DNA of 64,000 nt from Collinsella sp. (GTDB taxonomy: Bacteria > Actinomycetota > Coriobacteriia > Coriobacteriales > Coriobacteriaceae). The stretch covers positions 124,001-188,000 of the forward strand of contig DXMV01000014.1 of assembly GCA_019414055.1 (NCBI GenBank), written 5' to 3'. Positions 54,640 through 63,222 of this stretch are shown here, piece by piece. Made by a program: the position numbers and the translations under genes. Position 1 is the first letter of the stretch, and each line of letters begins with the position of its first letter. The notes beneath the pieces are model-generated. The model did not search any database. It saw only the letters and a list, made by a program, of their open reading frames with translations, and had not been told where the DNA came from.

Positions 54640-55782
54640 AACAGGCTTTTCGACAAATCAATCGTTCTGGCGTGCTGTATTGCGGCCGCCACGGGTCTTG
54701 CTGTGGACGCTCGCCTGGTCGCGGCGTTTTGCCTTGGCGTTATTGCCACCTCGCTGGCCGAGCTCGCGCAGGGGAAAAGCGCCCGGCGTGCGAGCGAGGC
54801 CGCGAGTTACGCTTACATCATCGCGGCCGTTTTCGTGCCGCCGTTTGTGCCGTTTGCGCCTCTCGCCCTCTATGACATCGCGCGGCGGGTGCGCCGTGAG
54901 CACGCCTGGGTCGCGCTGGGCATTGGCGTCGCCTTTGTCTTTGCGCTCGTCGCGGACTTTCGCACCGACGCACTCACCGCACGAACGCTCCTGCTGACCG
55001 CCATCCTTTCGGTCGCCGCCACTTTGTTGTCACTGCGCACAGCCCAGCTGGAGCGTGAGCAAGAGCGCATGCGCCGTACCCGTGACGAGCTGCAGGAACG
55101 AGCCCTCGTGCTCGAAGCGCGCAACCGCGACCTTGCCGATCGCCAGGGCTACGAAGTCGAGCTCGCGACACTCGCCGAACGCGCCCGCATCGCGCGCGAA
55201 ATCCACGATAACGTGGGCCACCAGCTCACGCGCGCCTCACTGCAAGCCGAAGCCTTGCGCGTAGTCCACGCCGACGAGCCCGGCGTCGCCGGCGATTTCG
55301 CCGATGTCAAACGCACGGTTGACGAGGCGCTCCAGCTTGTGCGCGCCAGCGTCCACGCGCTCAACGACAACGCCGTCGACCTTTCCGTGCAGCTCGAACG
55401 CATTGTTGAGGGCGCACGCTCGGACGGCGGCCCGCAGATTGAGCTTGAAGTTATGGCCGAACATGCGCCCGCAAACGTCGCGAACTGCTTTGCGGCGGTC
55501 CTGCGCGAGGCGCTCTCCAACACCATGCGCCACGCTTGCGCCCATGTTGTCACTGTGCGATGTATGGAGCATCCGTCGTTTTACCAGCTCATTGTTAGCG
55601 ACGATGGCGCGGGCGGGGTTCAAGCAAGCGGCCGCGGCGCCGTAGAAGGCATGGGGCTCGGCTCCATGCGCGAGCGCGTCGAGGCGCTTGGCGGCACCTT
55701 CACCGCCGGCCCGCGCGCCGGTGCCGGCGGCTGGCGTGTGTTTGCCACCGTTCCCAAACAGCAAGGAGATGAGGGCCGATGA
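54637..55782 (+). CDS. Sensor histidine kinase (HisKA_3 family)
   Basis: 381 aa. Five hydrophobic helices in residues 1-135, a coiled linker (EREQERMRRTRDELQERA), phospho-acceptor H190 in REIHDNVGHQLT, N-box REALSNTMRHA and G-box GMGLGSMRERVEALGG. The short-loop sensor resembles DesK/LiaS-type kinases that read membrane state or antibiotics. No ribosome site precedes the ATG; see the leaderless promoter. The regulator gene overlaps its stop by four bases. The divergent ABC-2 exporter is the likely target. Confidence 0.9.
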   Translation: MNRLFDKSIVLACCIAAATGLAVDARLVAAFCLGVIATSLAELAQGKSARRASEAASYAYIIAAVFVPPFVPFAPLALYDIARRVRREHAWVALGIGVAFVFALVADFRTDALTARTLLLTAILSVAATLLSLRTAQLEREQERMRRTRDELQERALVLEARNRDLADRQGYEVELATLAERARIAREIHDNVGHQLTRASLQAEALRVVHADEPGVAGDFADVKRTVDEALQLVRASVHALNDNAVDLSVQLERIVEGARSDGGPQIELEVMAEHAPANVANCFAAVLREALSNTMRHACAHVVTVRCMEHPSFYQLIVSDDGAGGVQASGRGAVEGMGLGSMRERVEALGGTFTAGPRAGAGGWRVFATVPKQQGDEGR

Positions 55783-56408
55783 GGCTCATCGTTGTCGACG
55801 ACGACCGCCTAGTGGTCGATTCGCTCAAGATTATCCTGGGCGCCCAGACGCAGATCGAGGTGGTGGGCACCGGCGCCAATGGCGACGACGCGGTCGCGCT
55901 CTACGCCGAGCACGCGCCCGACATCGCGCTGCTCGACATCCAGATGCCGGGACGCGACGGCCTTTCGGCCGCGCGCGAGATCCTTGAGCGCGACCCTGCG
56001 GCGCGCGTGGTATTTCTGACGACGTTCTCGGATGACGAGTACATTGTGTCGGCGCTCAAGCTGGGCGCCCGCGGCTACCTGATTAAAACCGATGTCGCCG
56101 CCATCCCGCCAGCGTTGGCGCAGGTCATGGACGGTAAACGCGTGCTCGAGGGCAAGGCGATCGAGGACATCGATTTTGATGGGGCAGGCATCGAGGCCGG
56201 CGCGACCCGCCGGCCCGCGGCCTTTGCCGGCCTAACCGACCGCGAGTTCGAAGTCGCCGAGCTCATCGCCCGCGGCCTCGACAACAAGGAGATTGCCGCC
56301 ACCGTCTATATGGGCGAAGGCACCGTACGCAACCACATCAGTTCAATCCTTGCCAAAATGGGCCTGCGCAACCGCACCCAAATCGCCATCGCCTACCTGC
56401 GAGGGTAG
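55779..56408 (+). CDS. NarL/LuxR-family response regulator
   Basis: 209 aa. Receiver with D8-D9, phospho-acceptor D53 (ALLDIQMPG), T in FLTTFSDDEY and K in YLIKTD; LuxR-type HTH at about 145-205 (LTDREFEVAELIARGLDNKEIAATVYMGEGTVRNHISSI, split across the turn). Coupled to the kinase. Expected to activate the ABC-2 exporter in response to envelope stress. Confidence 0.92.
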   Translation: MRLIVVDDDRLVVDSLKIILGAQTQIEVVGTGANGDDAVALYAEHAPDIALLDIQMPGRDGLSAAREILERDPAARVVFLTTFSDDEYIVSALKLGARGYLIKTDVAAIPPALAQVMDGKRVLEGKAIEDIDFDGAGIEAGATRRPAAFAGLTDREFEVAELIARGLDNKEIAATVYMGEGTVRNHISSILAKMGLRNRTQIAIAYLRG

Positions 56409-56427
56409 TTGCCCGACGACCAACCGC

Positions 56428-56483
56428 ACCGGCATAGCAAAATGGCTGTTACCGATATGGTGCCATTTCAAAACTATGCCGGT
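56428..56483 (+). terminator. Nested hairpin after the response regulator gene
   Basis: ACCGGCATAG (56428-56437) pairs with CTATGCCGGT (56474-56483); inside, AAATGGC pairs with GCCATTT. Its right arm is also the left end of the next element. Confidence 0.55.
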
Positions 56484-56622
56484 TTACTACGATGAATCGC
56501 CAGCCTTCGACCACGGCAAATTGCGCGCTTACAAAACCGCAGGTAGAACGCTTGCAATATTTAGAAAAATGCAGTCATGGTCGGGAATGTCGAATTCATC
56601 GTAGTAAACCGGCATAGTTTTG
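56469..56622. mobile_element. Element A: 154 nt with 29-nt perfect terminal inverted repeats
   Basis: The ends 56469-56497 and 56594-56622 are exact inverted copies (CAAAACTATGCCGGTTTACT...). A 42-codon frame on the plus strand starts in the left end (MPVYYDE...), contains KTAGRTLAIF and WSGMS, and stops with TAG. The minus strand also has a 28-codon frame beginning MPVYYDE. The element aligns with element B in reverse orientation. Confidence 0.65.
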
Positions 56623-56725
56623 TCGGGCGGCCCTGCGCGAGTGCCTCCGCAAGCCTTGCGGGACCAAAATGATCCGTTTTCCTCCGTCCCCAAGGGATCA
56701 GCCGGAACCGCTCGCCACGAAACCT

Positions 56726-56861
56726 GCCCATCTACTACGTTTGACTCGATACCCCCGACCATACCCCCGTTTTCCAGAAAACCGCAGGCGTTCTACCTGC
56801 GGTTTTGTTTTCACATTTTTTTCCGTGGTTGGGGGTTGGCGCCCAAAAGTAGTAGATGGGC
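56726..56861. mobile_element. Element B: 136 nt, inverted relative of element A
   Basis: Ends 56726-56743 and 56844-56861 match at 17 of 18 positions (CCCATCTACTAC). Minus-strand reading gives GPIYY...NKTAGRTPAVF...WSGVS, ending in TAG at the same point as element A. An internal 11-bp stem at 56778-56806 followed by GTTTTC can work as a plus-strand terminator. Apart from A and B, 56409-56975 shows no gene. Confidence 0.6.
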
Positions 56862-56933
56862 CCATTTCGTGGCAGGCGGGTCATTTTCGGGCTGGACGGG
56901 TCGCGTGGCGGCCCGCACACGCGTTCGCGCGCA

Positions 56934-56971
56934 GGGCCGGTGGGGCAATTTTGCCCCACCGGCCCCGTTTT
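56934..56971. terminator. Terminator of the hydrogenase operon
   Basis: 15-bp perfect arms (56934-56948 and 56951-56965, GGGCCGGTGGGGCAA) with CGTTTT on the plus side. It lies five bases past the last hydrogenase gene on the minus strand. Confidence 0.8.
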
Positions 56972-56975
56972 CGCG

Positions 56976-57317
56976 CTATTCCGGCTTGGTTTCTACCGTG
57001 GGAGTCTTGTCCGCTGCGACTGGGGTGCGGGCGGTGTCCATAGTCAGGCAATGTTTAGGGCAGCTCTCGATGCACTCGCCACACACCACGCAGGCATACG
57101 GGTCAATCGACCACGTTCCGCCCTTGCGATCGACCGCGAGCGCGCCCGCCGGGCAACGCCGCGCGCACATGCCGCAGCAGATGCACACATCCATGTCGTT
57201 GACGATATGCCCGCGCAGGCGCTCGGGTGCCGCGAGCTTCTCTTGCGGGTAGCACACCGTGACCGGCTGCTTGACCATAGAACCCAAGGCCGTCTTGGCA
57301 AATGTCAGGAAACTCAT
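56976..57317 (-). CDS. echF: Ech-type hydrogenase ferredoxin subunit (NuoI-like)
   Basis: 113 aa. Two [4Fe-4S] motifs, CICCGMCARRCPAG and CVVCGECIESCPKH, on a short NuoI-like scaffold. It passes electrons from ferredoxin to the catalytic subunits. The C-terminus is a short Thr/Pro tail. Last gene of the operon; AGGTAGG precedes the ATG, 7 nt after the large-subunit stop. Confidence 0.9.
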   Translation of the reverse strand: MSFLTFAKTALGSMVKQPVTVCYPQEKLAAPERLRGHIVNDMDVCICCGMCARRCPAGALAVDRKGGTWSIDPYACVVCGECIESCPKHCLTMDTARTPVAADKTPTVETKPE

Positions 57318-57324
57318 GCCGCGC

Positions 57325-58413
57325 CTACCTTTCCGTGCAGCTAATGCAGGGGTCGATGGTCAGGATAATCATGGGCACGTTGGCAAGGAGCACGCCCTGC
57401 AGCGCATGCGTCAGACCCGCCAGGTTTTGCGACGTCGGCGTGCGCACGCGAAAACGGTCCAGGTTCTTGGTGCCGTTGCCGCGTACATAGTAGTACGCCT
57501 CGCCGCGCGGCTGCTCAATCACAACCTCGCCGCGGGCACCGTCGGCCGGCGTGAGCTTGGTGCGCCCGCCGATGCCGTCGTGCGGAATCTTGCCCACAAG
57601 CTCCTTGATGATATCCATGGCCTGTGTGACCTCGGCGCAACGCACCTGGCAGCGGGCATAGCAGTCGCCGTCGGTCGCCACGATGGGCTCAAACGCGGCC
57701 AGATCCGCATAGGCGCCGTCGCCGAACATGCGCACGTCGTAATCCACACCCGAGGCGCGCCCAAACGGGCCGACCATCGAAAGCTCCAGCGCGTCCTTCT
57801 TGCTGATCACACCCACGCCATGCAGGCGCTCGCCACAACTGGCGTCGTCCAAAAAGGTATGCACCAGGGCCTCGTAGTCGGGGCGCATGACGTCGAGCGT
57901 CTGGACAATGCCCGCCAGCTCAGAGTCCTCAATATCGTGCTTAAGGCCGCCGATCTCGTTAATCGAAAGGATCACGCGGCCGCCGCACGTGCTCTCAAAG
58001 ATCTTGAGAATCTGCTCGCGCAGGGTCCACGAACGATAGAACAGCGCCTCGAAGCCAAAGGCATCGGCGAGCAGGCCCAGCCACAGCAGATGCGAGTGGA
58101 CGCGCGAAAGCTCATGCAAAATGGTGCGGATATACTGCACGCGGCCGGGCACCTCGATGTCGAGCATGCGCTCGCAGGCGCTGGCATAGCCGCAGCTATG
58201 ACCCACGGCGCAGATGCCGCAGATGCGCTCGGCGATGTAGCCAAACTGATGCATGTCGCGCTTTTCGGTGAGTTTCTCGAGTCCGCGGTGCACAAAGCCG
58301 ATCTGCGGAATTGCCTCGATGACGCGGTCGTCCTCGATCACCAGGTCCAGATGAAGCGGCTCGGGCAGCACCGGGTGCTGCGGGCCAAACGGAATAACGG
58401 AACGATGTGCCAT
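57325..58413 (-). CDS. echE: Group 4 [NiFe] hydrogenase large subunit (NuoD-like)
   Basis: 362 aa. Both nickel-binding pairs are present: R63-I-C65-G-I-C68 and D354-P-C356-I-S-C359, so it is a true hydrogenase rather than a complex I subunit. Only three residues (TER) follow the last cysteine. There is no C-terminal extension to be cleaved during maturation, as also reported for some Ech and CooH proteins. AGGAGG precedes the ATG. No hyp maturation genes are in the window. Confidence 0.93.
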   Translation of the reverse strand: MAHRSVIPFGPQHPVLPEPLHLDLVIEDDRVIEAIPQIGFVHRGLEKLTEKRDMHQFGYIAERICGICAVGHSCGYASACERMLDIEVPGRVQYIRTILHELSRVHSHLLWLGLLADAFGFEALFYRSWTLREQILKIFESTCGGRVILSINEIGGLKHDIEDSELAGIVQTLDVMRPDYEALVHTFLDDASCGERLHGVGVISKKDALELSMVGPFGRASGVDYDVRMFGDGAYADLAAFEPIVATDGDCYARCQVRCAEVTQAMDIIKELVGKIPHDGIGGRTKLTPADGARGEVVIEQPRGEAYYYVRGNGTKNLDRFRVRTPTSQNLAGLTHALQGVLLANVPMIILTIDPCISCTER

Positions 58414-58418
58414 GGACC

Positions 58419-59135
58419 TTACGCCTCCTCTTTCTGCTTGTCGCGGGCGGCCTTGGCGGCAAGCGCCGCACGGACCTTGGCCGCTTTCTCAGGATCCATG
58501 GCGGCGAGCTTTGCCTCCATCTCGGCGGCCTTGAGCGCGGCCTTGGCAGCAGCCTCATCGTGCTGAGTATCGGAGCCGGCAGCCGCAGCGGGCTGAGCAG
58601 CAGCGCCCTCGGCATCGCCGGCACCCGCAGCGCCCTCCCCTGCAGCAGCGGCAACCGCGGCGGCCTTCTCGGCCGCGGCCTTGCGCGCCTTGGCCTCGGC
58701 GGCGGCGCGGACCTTCATGGCCTTCTCGCGCGCAGCTTTCACCTCGGGGGTGATCACACTCATGGGCTCGGCGGTCGAGACCTGGTAGAAAAAGCCGTTA
58801 AAGTCGACCTGCATGTCGGTGATGGCAAGACCAAACAGATCGTGCGCCTCGTTTTCAAACGGGAATACCGCCGGATAATACGAGCTGATGGACGGAATCT
58901 CCTGATACTGATCAATTCCCTCAACCACCAGGTTCTCAATCGCATAGCTGCCGTCCCGCGCGATCTGCTCTTGCGCAGCGCGGACGTTGATAAACGTATA
59001 AACCAGGCGATACGATCCGTCGTCCACACAGCGCTCGGCATGCATCTGCACAAAGCGCGCGCCGGCACCCTTGAGCGCCTGCACATGCGCCAGGAGCTCG
59101 TCGATCCCGACGGTGGTATAGATTGCCTTTTGCAT
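58419..59135 (-). CDS. echD: Ech-type hydrogenase subunit D (NuoC-like) with Ala/Lys-rich tail
   Basis: 238 aa. Residues 1-118 are the NuoC-like domain (YPAVFPFENEAHDLFGL is the family hallmark). From about 128 the chain is a low-complexity Ala/Lys/Glu helix-forming tail to the end, roughly doubling the usual EchD length. Its ATG overlaps the EchC stop as TAATG. The tail may be a lysine-rich stalk or tether; function unknown. Confidence 0.88.
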   Translation of the reverse strand: MQKAIYTTVGIDELLAHVQALKGAGARFVQMHAERCVDDGSYRLVYTFINVRAAQEQIARDGSYAIENLVVEGIDQYQEIPSISSYYPAVFPFENEAHDLFGLAITDMQVDFNGFFYQVSTAEPMSVITPEVKAAREKAMKVRAAAEAKARKAAAEKAAAVAAAAGEGAAGAGDAEGAAAQPAAAAGSDTQHDEAAAKAALKAAEMEAKLAAMDPEKAAKVRAALAAKAARDKQKEEA

Positions 59136-59755
59136 TACTCGGCCTCCTTTGCAGCGGCGGGTGCGGCGGGCGTCCCAGTAGGCGCGTCGCCAGCGACGGG
59201 CTTCCCGACAGGTGCGTCACCGGCAGCGGCCCCAGCCCCGGCCCCCGCAGCCACAAACCCGTCCTCGCCCAGCTCAACGCCACCGTCCCAGGTTGCGGCG
59301 CCGCCCACGGTGAGCGGGTCGCCGCCAGCGCGCATCACGGCCTCCTTCTGGTCCAAGATGCCGCACGCCTCCACAATGGCATCGATCACGGTCTCGGGGC
59401 GAATGGCGCACCCGGGCGCGTACACGTCCACGGGAATCGCGCGGTCCACGCCGCCGATCACGTTGTAGGCATCGCGGAACACGCCGCCCGAGCATGCGCA
59501 AATGCCGCACGCCACCACGCACTTGGGCTCGAGCATCTGGTTGTAGATCTGACGCACGACGGGCAGGTTCTGAGCGTTGACCGAGCCCGTCACCAAAAAG
59601 ATGTCCGCATGCTTGGGGTTGCCGGTGTTGACCACACCAAAACGCTCCGCATCAAACAGTGGGGTGAGCGAGGCCAGCACCTCGATATCGCATCCGTTGC
59701 AGCTCGAGCCGTCGTAATGAATAACCCACGGCGAGCGCGACATTTTATGATCCAT
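59135..59755 (-). CDS. echC: Ech-type hydrogenase small subunit (NuoB-like)
   Basis: 206 aa. Proximal [4Fe-4S] ligands C19 and C22 (SSCNGCDIEV), C83 (VACGICACSG) and C116 (APGC). Residues about 150-206 are an extra Gly/Ala/Pro-rich tail not needed for the fold. AGGAGG precedes the ATG; 12 nt after the membrane-subunit stop. Confidence 0.92.
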   Translation of the reverse strand: MDHKMSRSPWVIHYDGSSCNGCDIEVLASLTPLFDAERFGVVNTGNPKHADIFLVTGSVNAQNLPVVRQIYNQMLEPKCVVACGICACSGGVFRDAYNVIGGVDRAIPVDVYAPGCAIRPETVIDAIVEACGILDQKEAVMRAGGDPLTVGGAATWDGGVELGEDGFVAAGAGAGAAAGDAPVGKPVAGDAPTGTPAAPAAAKEAE

Positions 59756-59767
59756 AGATGCCGCCTC

Positions 59768-62650
59768 CTAAATAAACACGTCGACGAGGATGGGCATAAG
59801 GTTGAGCAGGCCAAACACCAGCGCCACGCCCCAGCCGAGCTTAAAGCAGCTGCGCCAGGTGCTACGGGCGAAGGTGTTGTCGATCAGCACCTCGACAAAG
59901 TACGTCGCGACCATCACGACCAGGGCTACGACCCAGCTCACAGGGTTGTCCCAGACAAAGAACATGCCCACCCACATCAAAAACAGCACGGTCTCGCACC
60001 AGTGCATAAGGGTCATCTTGGCCAGCGTGCCGCCGCTCATCTCGGTGGCGACGCCCTGGACAATCTCCTGATGCGCGTGATGTGAGTACGAAAGATCGAA
60101 CGGCGACTTGCGCAGCTTGATGGTAAGCACCGCGAGCAGCGCGAGGAAAATGGGCGCGCTGTACACGATGATGGGGGCCGACTGCCCCGTCACGGCAATG
60201 GAATCGAAGCTATCGGTGGCAAGGTACAGTCCCACGCTCATCAGCAGAACGGCGGGCTCGTAGCTCATAACCTGCAGCAACTCGCGGTCGGCGCCAACCT
60301 GGGCAAACGGGCTTTGCGTCGAGGCGGACGCCAGCACCACAAAGATCGCGGCGAGCGTAACCATAAAGGCGCACAGCAGCGTGTTGGAACCCGACACAAA
60401 GATGCCGCCGCCCACCACGGTAAAGATGAGCGCGCACGCCATATAGGTATCATCCATGGTGTTTACGCTGGCGGGGGCCTTGCGCAGCAGCTTGGCAACG
60501 TCGTAGAAGGGCTGCAGCAGGCGCGGGCCCACGCGGCCCTGCATGCGGGCGGACAGCTTGCGGTCGATGCCGTCGATCAAGCCGCCCGCAAGCGGCGCCA
60601 GCAAGGCAAACGCCACGGTGCCAATAAAGATGCCCACGACGCCCGAGCCTTCAAAGTACTTGCCGCGCAGCACCGAGGGCGCACTCATGGCGAGTCTCTC
60701 GGGCCCAATCCACGCGCAGCACAGCAGCGCAAACAGGATGATGGCACAGCAAACAACACTACCCGCGGGGCCGATACGCTTCTCGCCAAGGGCGTCCTCC
60801 GAGTACCAATTGCGCTTTTCGGCCTTCACCTCGCGTCCCATCGAGCCGCGGAAATGGCGGTAATTGTCGGTTCCCACGCCCGAAAGATATACGTTTACGT
60901 GCGGTTTGTTGCTCACGCGGAATGAAGTCAGCAGCACCACGGCGATAAACGCCACGATAACCACCATCAGATACATGGCGTCCTTGCCAATAACATACGG
61001 CACGCGGCCAAACACCATGGCCAAGTAAGGCGACACCAGACCGCTCGAGATAAACGGGAACGCCACGCAGCACAGAATCAGCAGCGCGGCGATGGTGTTG
61101 AGCGCCATCCATTCGGTCTTATGGACATTGACCTCGACGTTTTGAGCCGTGGGGTCGACGCCCGAAAGCTTGGCAAGCCACTTGCCCCAGAAGTAAAACG
61201 TCGCGGCCGAGCCAAAGGCCAGTACCATGATCATGAGCACGTTGCCGGTCTGGGCAAACGCCACCAGGGCGCCCCACTTGGACACGAGCATGCCAAACGG
61301 CGCCACAAACATGCCCATGATGCCCAGCATCATCAGGCGCGTCAGGTGCGGCATGCGGCTGAACATACCGTCCATGTCCTCGATATTGCGGCTGCCGATA
61401 TGATGCTCGGCCGTGCCCACGCACAGGAACAGCAGCGACTTAGCCACCGTATGGAACAGGATTAGGAAGATGGCCGCCCATACGGCCTCGGGCGCGCCGA
61501 CACCCAGGCAGGCGCTGATCAGGCCCAAGTTGGAAATGGTGGAGTACGCGAGCACGCGTTTGGCGTTGCTCTGCGAGATGGCCATGAGGGCAGCGAGCAA
61601 AAACGTGATGGCACCCACACTCGTGACCATAAAGCCCGTCACGGGATAGATGGCATAGAGCGGGCTGAGCTTGACCATCAGGAACACGCCGGCTTTGACC
61701 ATGGTGGACGAGTGCAGCAGGGCGCTCGTGGGCGTGGGGGCAACCATGGCGCCCAGCAGCCAGGTATGGAACGGCATCTGCGCGGCCTTGGTGAGCGCGG
61801 CGAGCGACAGCAGGACGACCGGCATCACCAGCAGCGCGGATTGCGTGGTTCCGGCGCCGGAAAGCTCGATCATGCCCGAAATGGTCAGCGGCATGCCGTT
61901 GACGTGCAGAAACATAAGGCCCGCCAAAAACGCGATGCCGCCCAGCATGTTGAGGATGATCTGGGTGAAGGCGTTTTTAATGGCCTCGGGCGTGCGCGTG
62001 TAGCCAATCATGAGGAACGAGCACACGGTGGTGATTTCCCAGCCGCAGAACAGCCACTCCAGGTTGTCGCTTATCACGATGACAAACATGGCCGAGAGGA
62101 ACAGGAACATGAGCGCCAGGAATTGCGGGCGACGGTCGGGCGCGGTCTGCCCGCGCAGCGCGGCCTCGTGCTCGTCGTGCGCCTGGAAGTCCTTCATGTA
62201 GCCCAGGGCGTACACGCAGATCAGGCTGCCGACGATGCCAACGGCGAGGACCATGATCACGCTCATGTAATCCAGGTAGAGCGGCGTGGCGGTGACGACC
62301 TCGACCGCAGGCAACGCCATGGCCGCAAAGGCGAACGAGCCCACCAGCTGGACTGTGCCGAGCACCGTGGCGAGCGTGCTCTTAAATTTGCGCGCGTTGT
62401 ACAGGATGACGTCGCACAGGATGACATCGATGGCGGAGCAGATGGTCGAGAGCGTACTCGAGGTGTCGGGGGCAACCTCAAAGCTCTGCGGACCCGTGCC
62501 AAAAAACATGACGGCGACTACAACTGTCACCGCCATAATAATGCCGGAGCCTATGAGCCCCACCGCATCGCGGGCGCGGTCACCGCGCACGAGCAGCATG
62601 CCCAGCGCCGGTACCAGCGGAAACAGGGTAAGGAAATACAGTAGCGTCAT
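59768..62650 (-). CDS. echAB: Fused hydrogenase membrane subunits EchA (NuoL-like) and EchB (NuoH-like)
   Basis: 960 aa, one uninterrupted frame. Residues about 1-640 are an antiporter-like subunit: CGWEITTVCSFLMIGY and the helix pair TKAAQMPFHTWLLGAMVAPTPTSALLHSSTMVKAGVFL carry the conserved Glu, Lys and His of proton-pumping NuoL/M/N proteins. From about 685 to 960 is a NuoH/EchB-like subunit (ARMQGRVGPRLLQPFYDVAKLLRK, ELLQVMSYEPAVLL, KLRKSPFDLSYSHHAHQE). In known Ech operons these are two genes. GGGGGAG precedes the ATG at 62650. First gene of the operon. Confidence 0.9.
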   Translation of the reverse strand: MTLLYFLTLFPLVPALGMLLVRGDRARDAVGLIGSGIIMAVTVVVAVMFFGTGPQSFEVAPDTSSTLSTICSAIDVILCDVILYNARKFKSTLATVLGTVQLVGSFAFAAMALPAVEVVTATPLYLDYMSVIMVLAVGIVGSLICVYALGYMKDFQAHDEHEAALRGQTAPDRRPQFLALMFLFLSAMFVIVISDNLEWLFCGWEITTVCSFLMIGYTRTPEAIKNAFTQIILNMLGGIAFLAGLMFLHVNGMPLTISGMIELSGAGTTQSALLVMPVVLLSLAALTKAAQMPFHTWLLGAMVAPTPTSALLHSSTMVKAGVFLMVKLSPLYAIYPVTGFMVTSVGAITFLLAALMAISQSNAKRVLAYSTISNLGLISACLGVGAPEAVWAAIFLILFHTVAKSLLFLCVGTAEHHIGSRNIEDMDGMFSRMPHLTRLMMLGIMGMFVAPFGMLVSKWGALVAFAQTGNVLMIMVLAFGSAATFYFWGKWLAKLSGVDPTAQNVEVNVHKTEWMALNTIAALLILCCVAFPFISSGLVSPYLAMVFGRVPYVIGKDAMYLMVVIVAFIAVVLLTSFRVSNKPHVNVYLSGVGTDNYRHFRGSMGREVKAEKRNWYSEDALGEKRIGPAGSVVCCAIILFALLCCAWIGPERLAMSAPSVLRGKYFEGSGVVGIFIGTVAFALLAPLAGGLIDGIDRKLSARMQGRVGPRLLQPFYDVAKLLRKAPASVNTMDDTYMACALIFTVVGGGIFVSGSNTLLCAFMVTLAAIFVVLASASTQSPFAQVGADRELLQVMSYEPAVLLMSVGLYLATDSFDSIAVTGQSAPIIVYSAPIFLALLAVLTIKLRKSPFDLSYSHHAHQEIVQGVATEMSGGTLAKMTLMHWCETVLFLMWVGMFFVWDNPVSWVVALVVMVATYFVEVLIDNTFARSTWRSCFKLGWGVALVFGLLNLMPILVDVFI

Positions 62651-62795
62651 ACCATCACTCCCCCATGCAAAAACGCTGCAATTGTTTAACGTTATAGCTC
62701 AGTTGAGGAGTAGCGGCGGCGGGTTTTCGGTCAACTGGGGAGTTTTAGGCGTACGGGGCAAGGGCACCTTCGCTTTGGAGCAGAGAGGCGGCAAG

Positions 62796-62818
62796 AAAAA
62801 TGCGCCCCTGTGGGCGCA
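62796..62818 (-). terminator. Terminator of the HTH transposase-like gene
   Basis: TGCGCCC/GGGCGCA stem (62801-62818); minus-strand TTTTT at 62796-62800. Confidence 0.85.
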
Positions 62819-62826
62819 CCCTCTTG

Positions 62827-63222
62827 CTACTCTGCCTGCTTAACGCGCGGCTTGCGACCGCGCGGCTTATCGACCAGCGCCGCCTCGCCGCCATCGCGAT
62901 ACTGACGACACCAAGCCTTGACCGAAGACTCGCTGGGAATCTTGTGCTTGATCATGGCCTCGCGAACCGTCAGGCCGTTTTCCAGGCGATCCTTTACCAC
63001 TGCGAGCTTGACGTCATACGAATACGTGCGGTGATGCGAGCCCGCGTTGAGCACGGCATCGGCACCGCCCACGGCATATGCGCGAGCCCACTGACGAGCC
63101 GTGGCCTGGGGAATGCCAAGCTCCGCAGCGAGGGCGCGATGACCGACCCCCTCTTGGAGGACCTCGACGGCGCGCTGCCTAACCTCGGGCGTATGCGTGC
63201 GAGTCCTAGTTGCTTCTGACAT
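62827..63222 (-). CDS. Lone IS3/IS150 OrfA-like helix-turn-helix protein
   Basis: 131 aa. Two HTH units of the InsJ/HTH_29 type: RQRAVEVLQEGVGHRALAAELGIPQATARQWARAY and VVKDRLENGLTVREAMIKHKIPSESSVKAWCRQY (each interrupted here at the turn), then a basic tail. This is the DNA-binding half of IS150-like transposases. No OrfB catalytic domain or terminal repeats are found nearby; its own terminator follows. It may be a domesticated DNA-binding protein or a remnant. The ATG at 63222 follows GGCAGGT; a GTG three codons earlier is possible. Confidence 0.7.
   Translation of the reverse strand: MSEATRTRTHTPEVRQRAVEVLQEGVGHRALAAELGIPQATARQWARAYAVGGADAVLNAGSHHRTYSYDVKLAVVKDRLENGLTVREAMIKHKIPSESSVKAWCRQYRDGGEAALVDKPRGRKPRVKQAE

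Noticed and set aside
56976..62650. Respiratory complex I fragment
   Set aside because: The large subunit has both nickel-binding cysteine pairs and the gene order is that of Ech hydrogenase.
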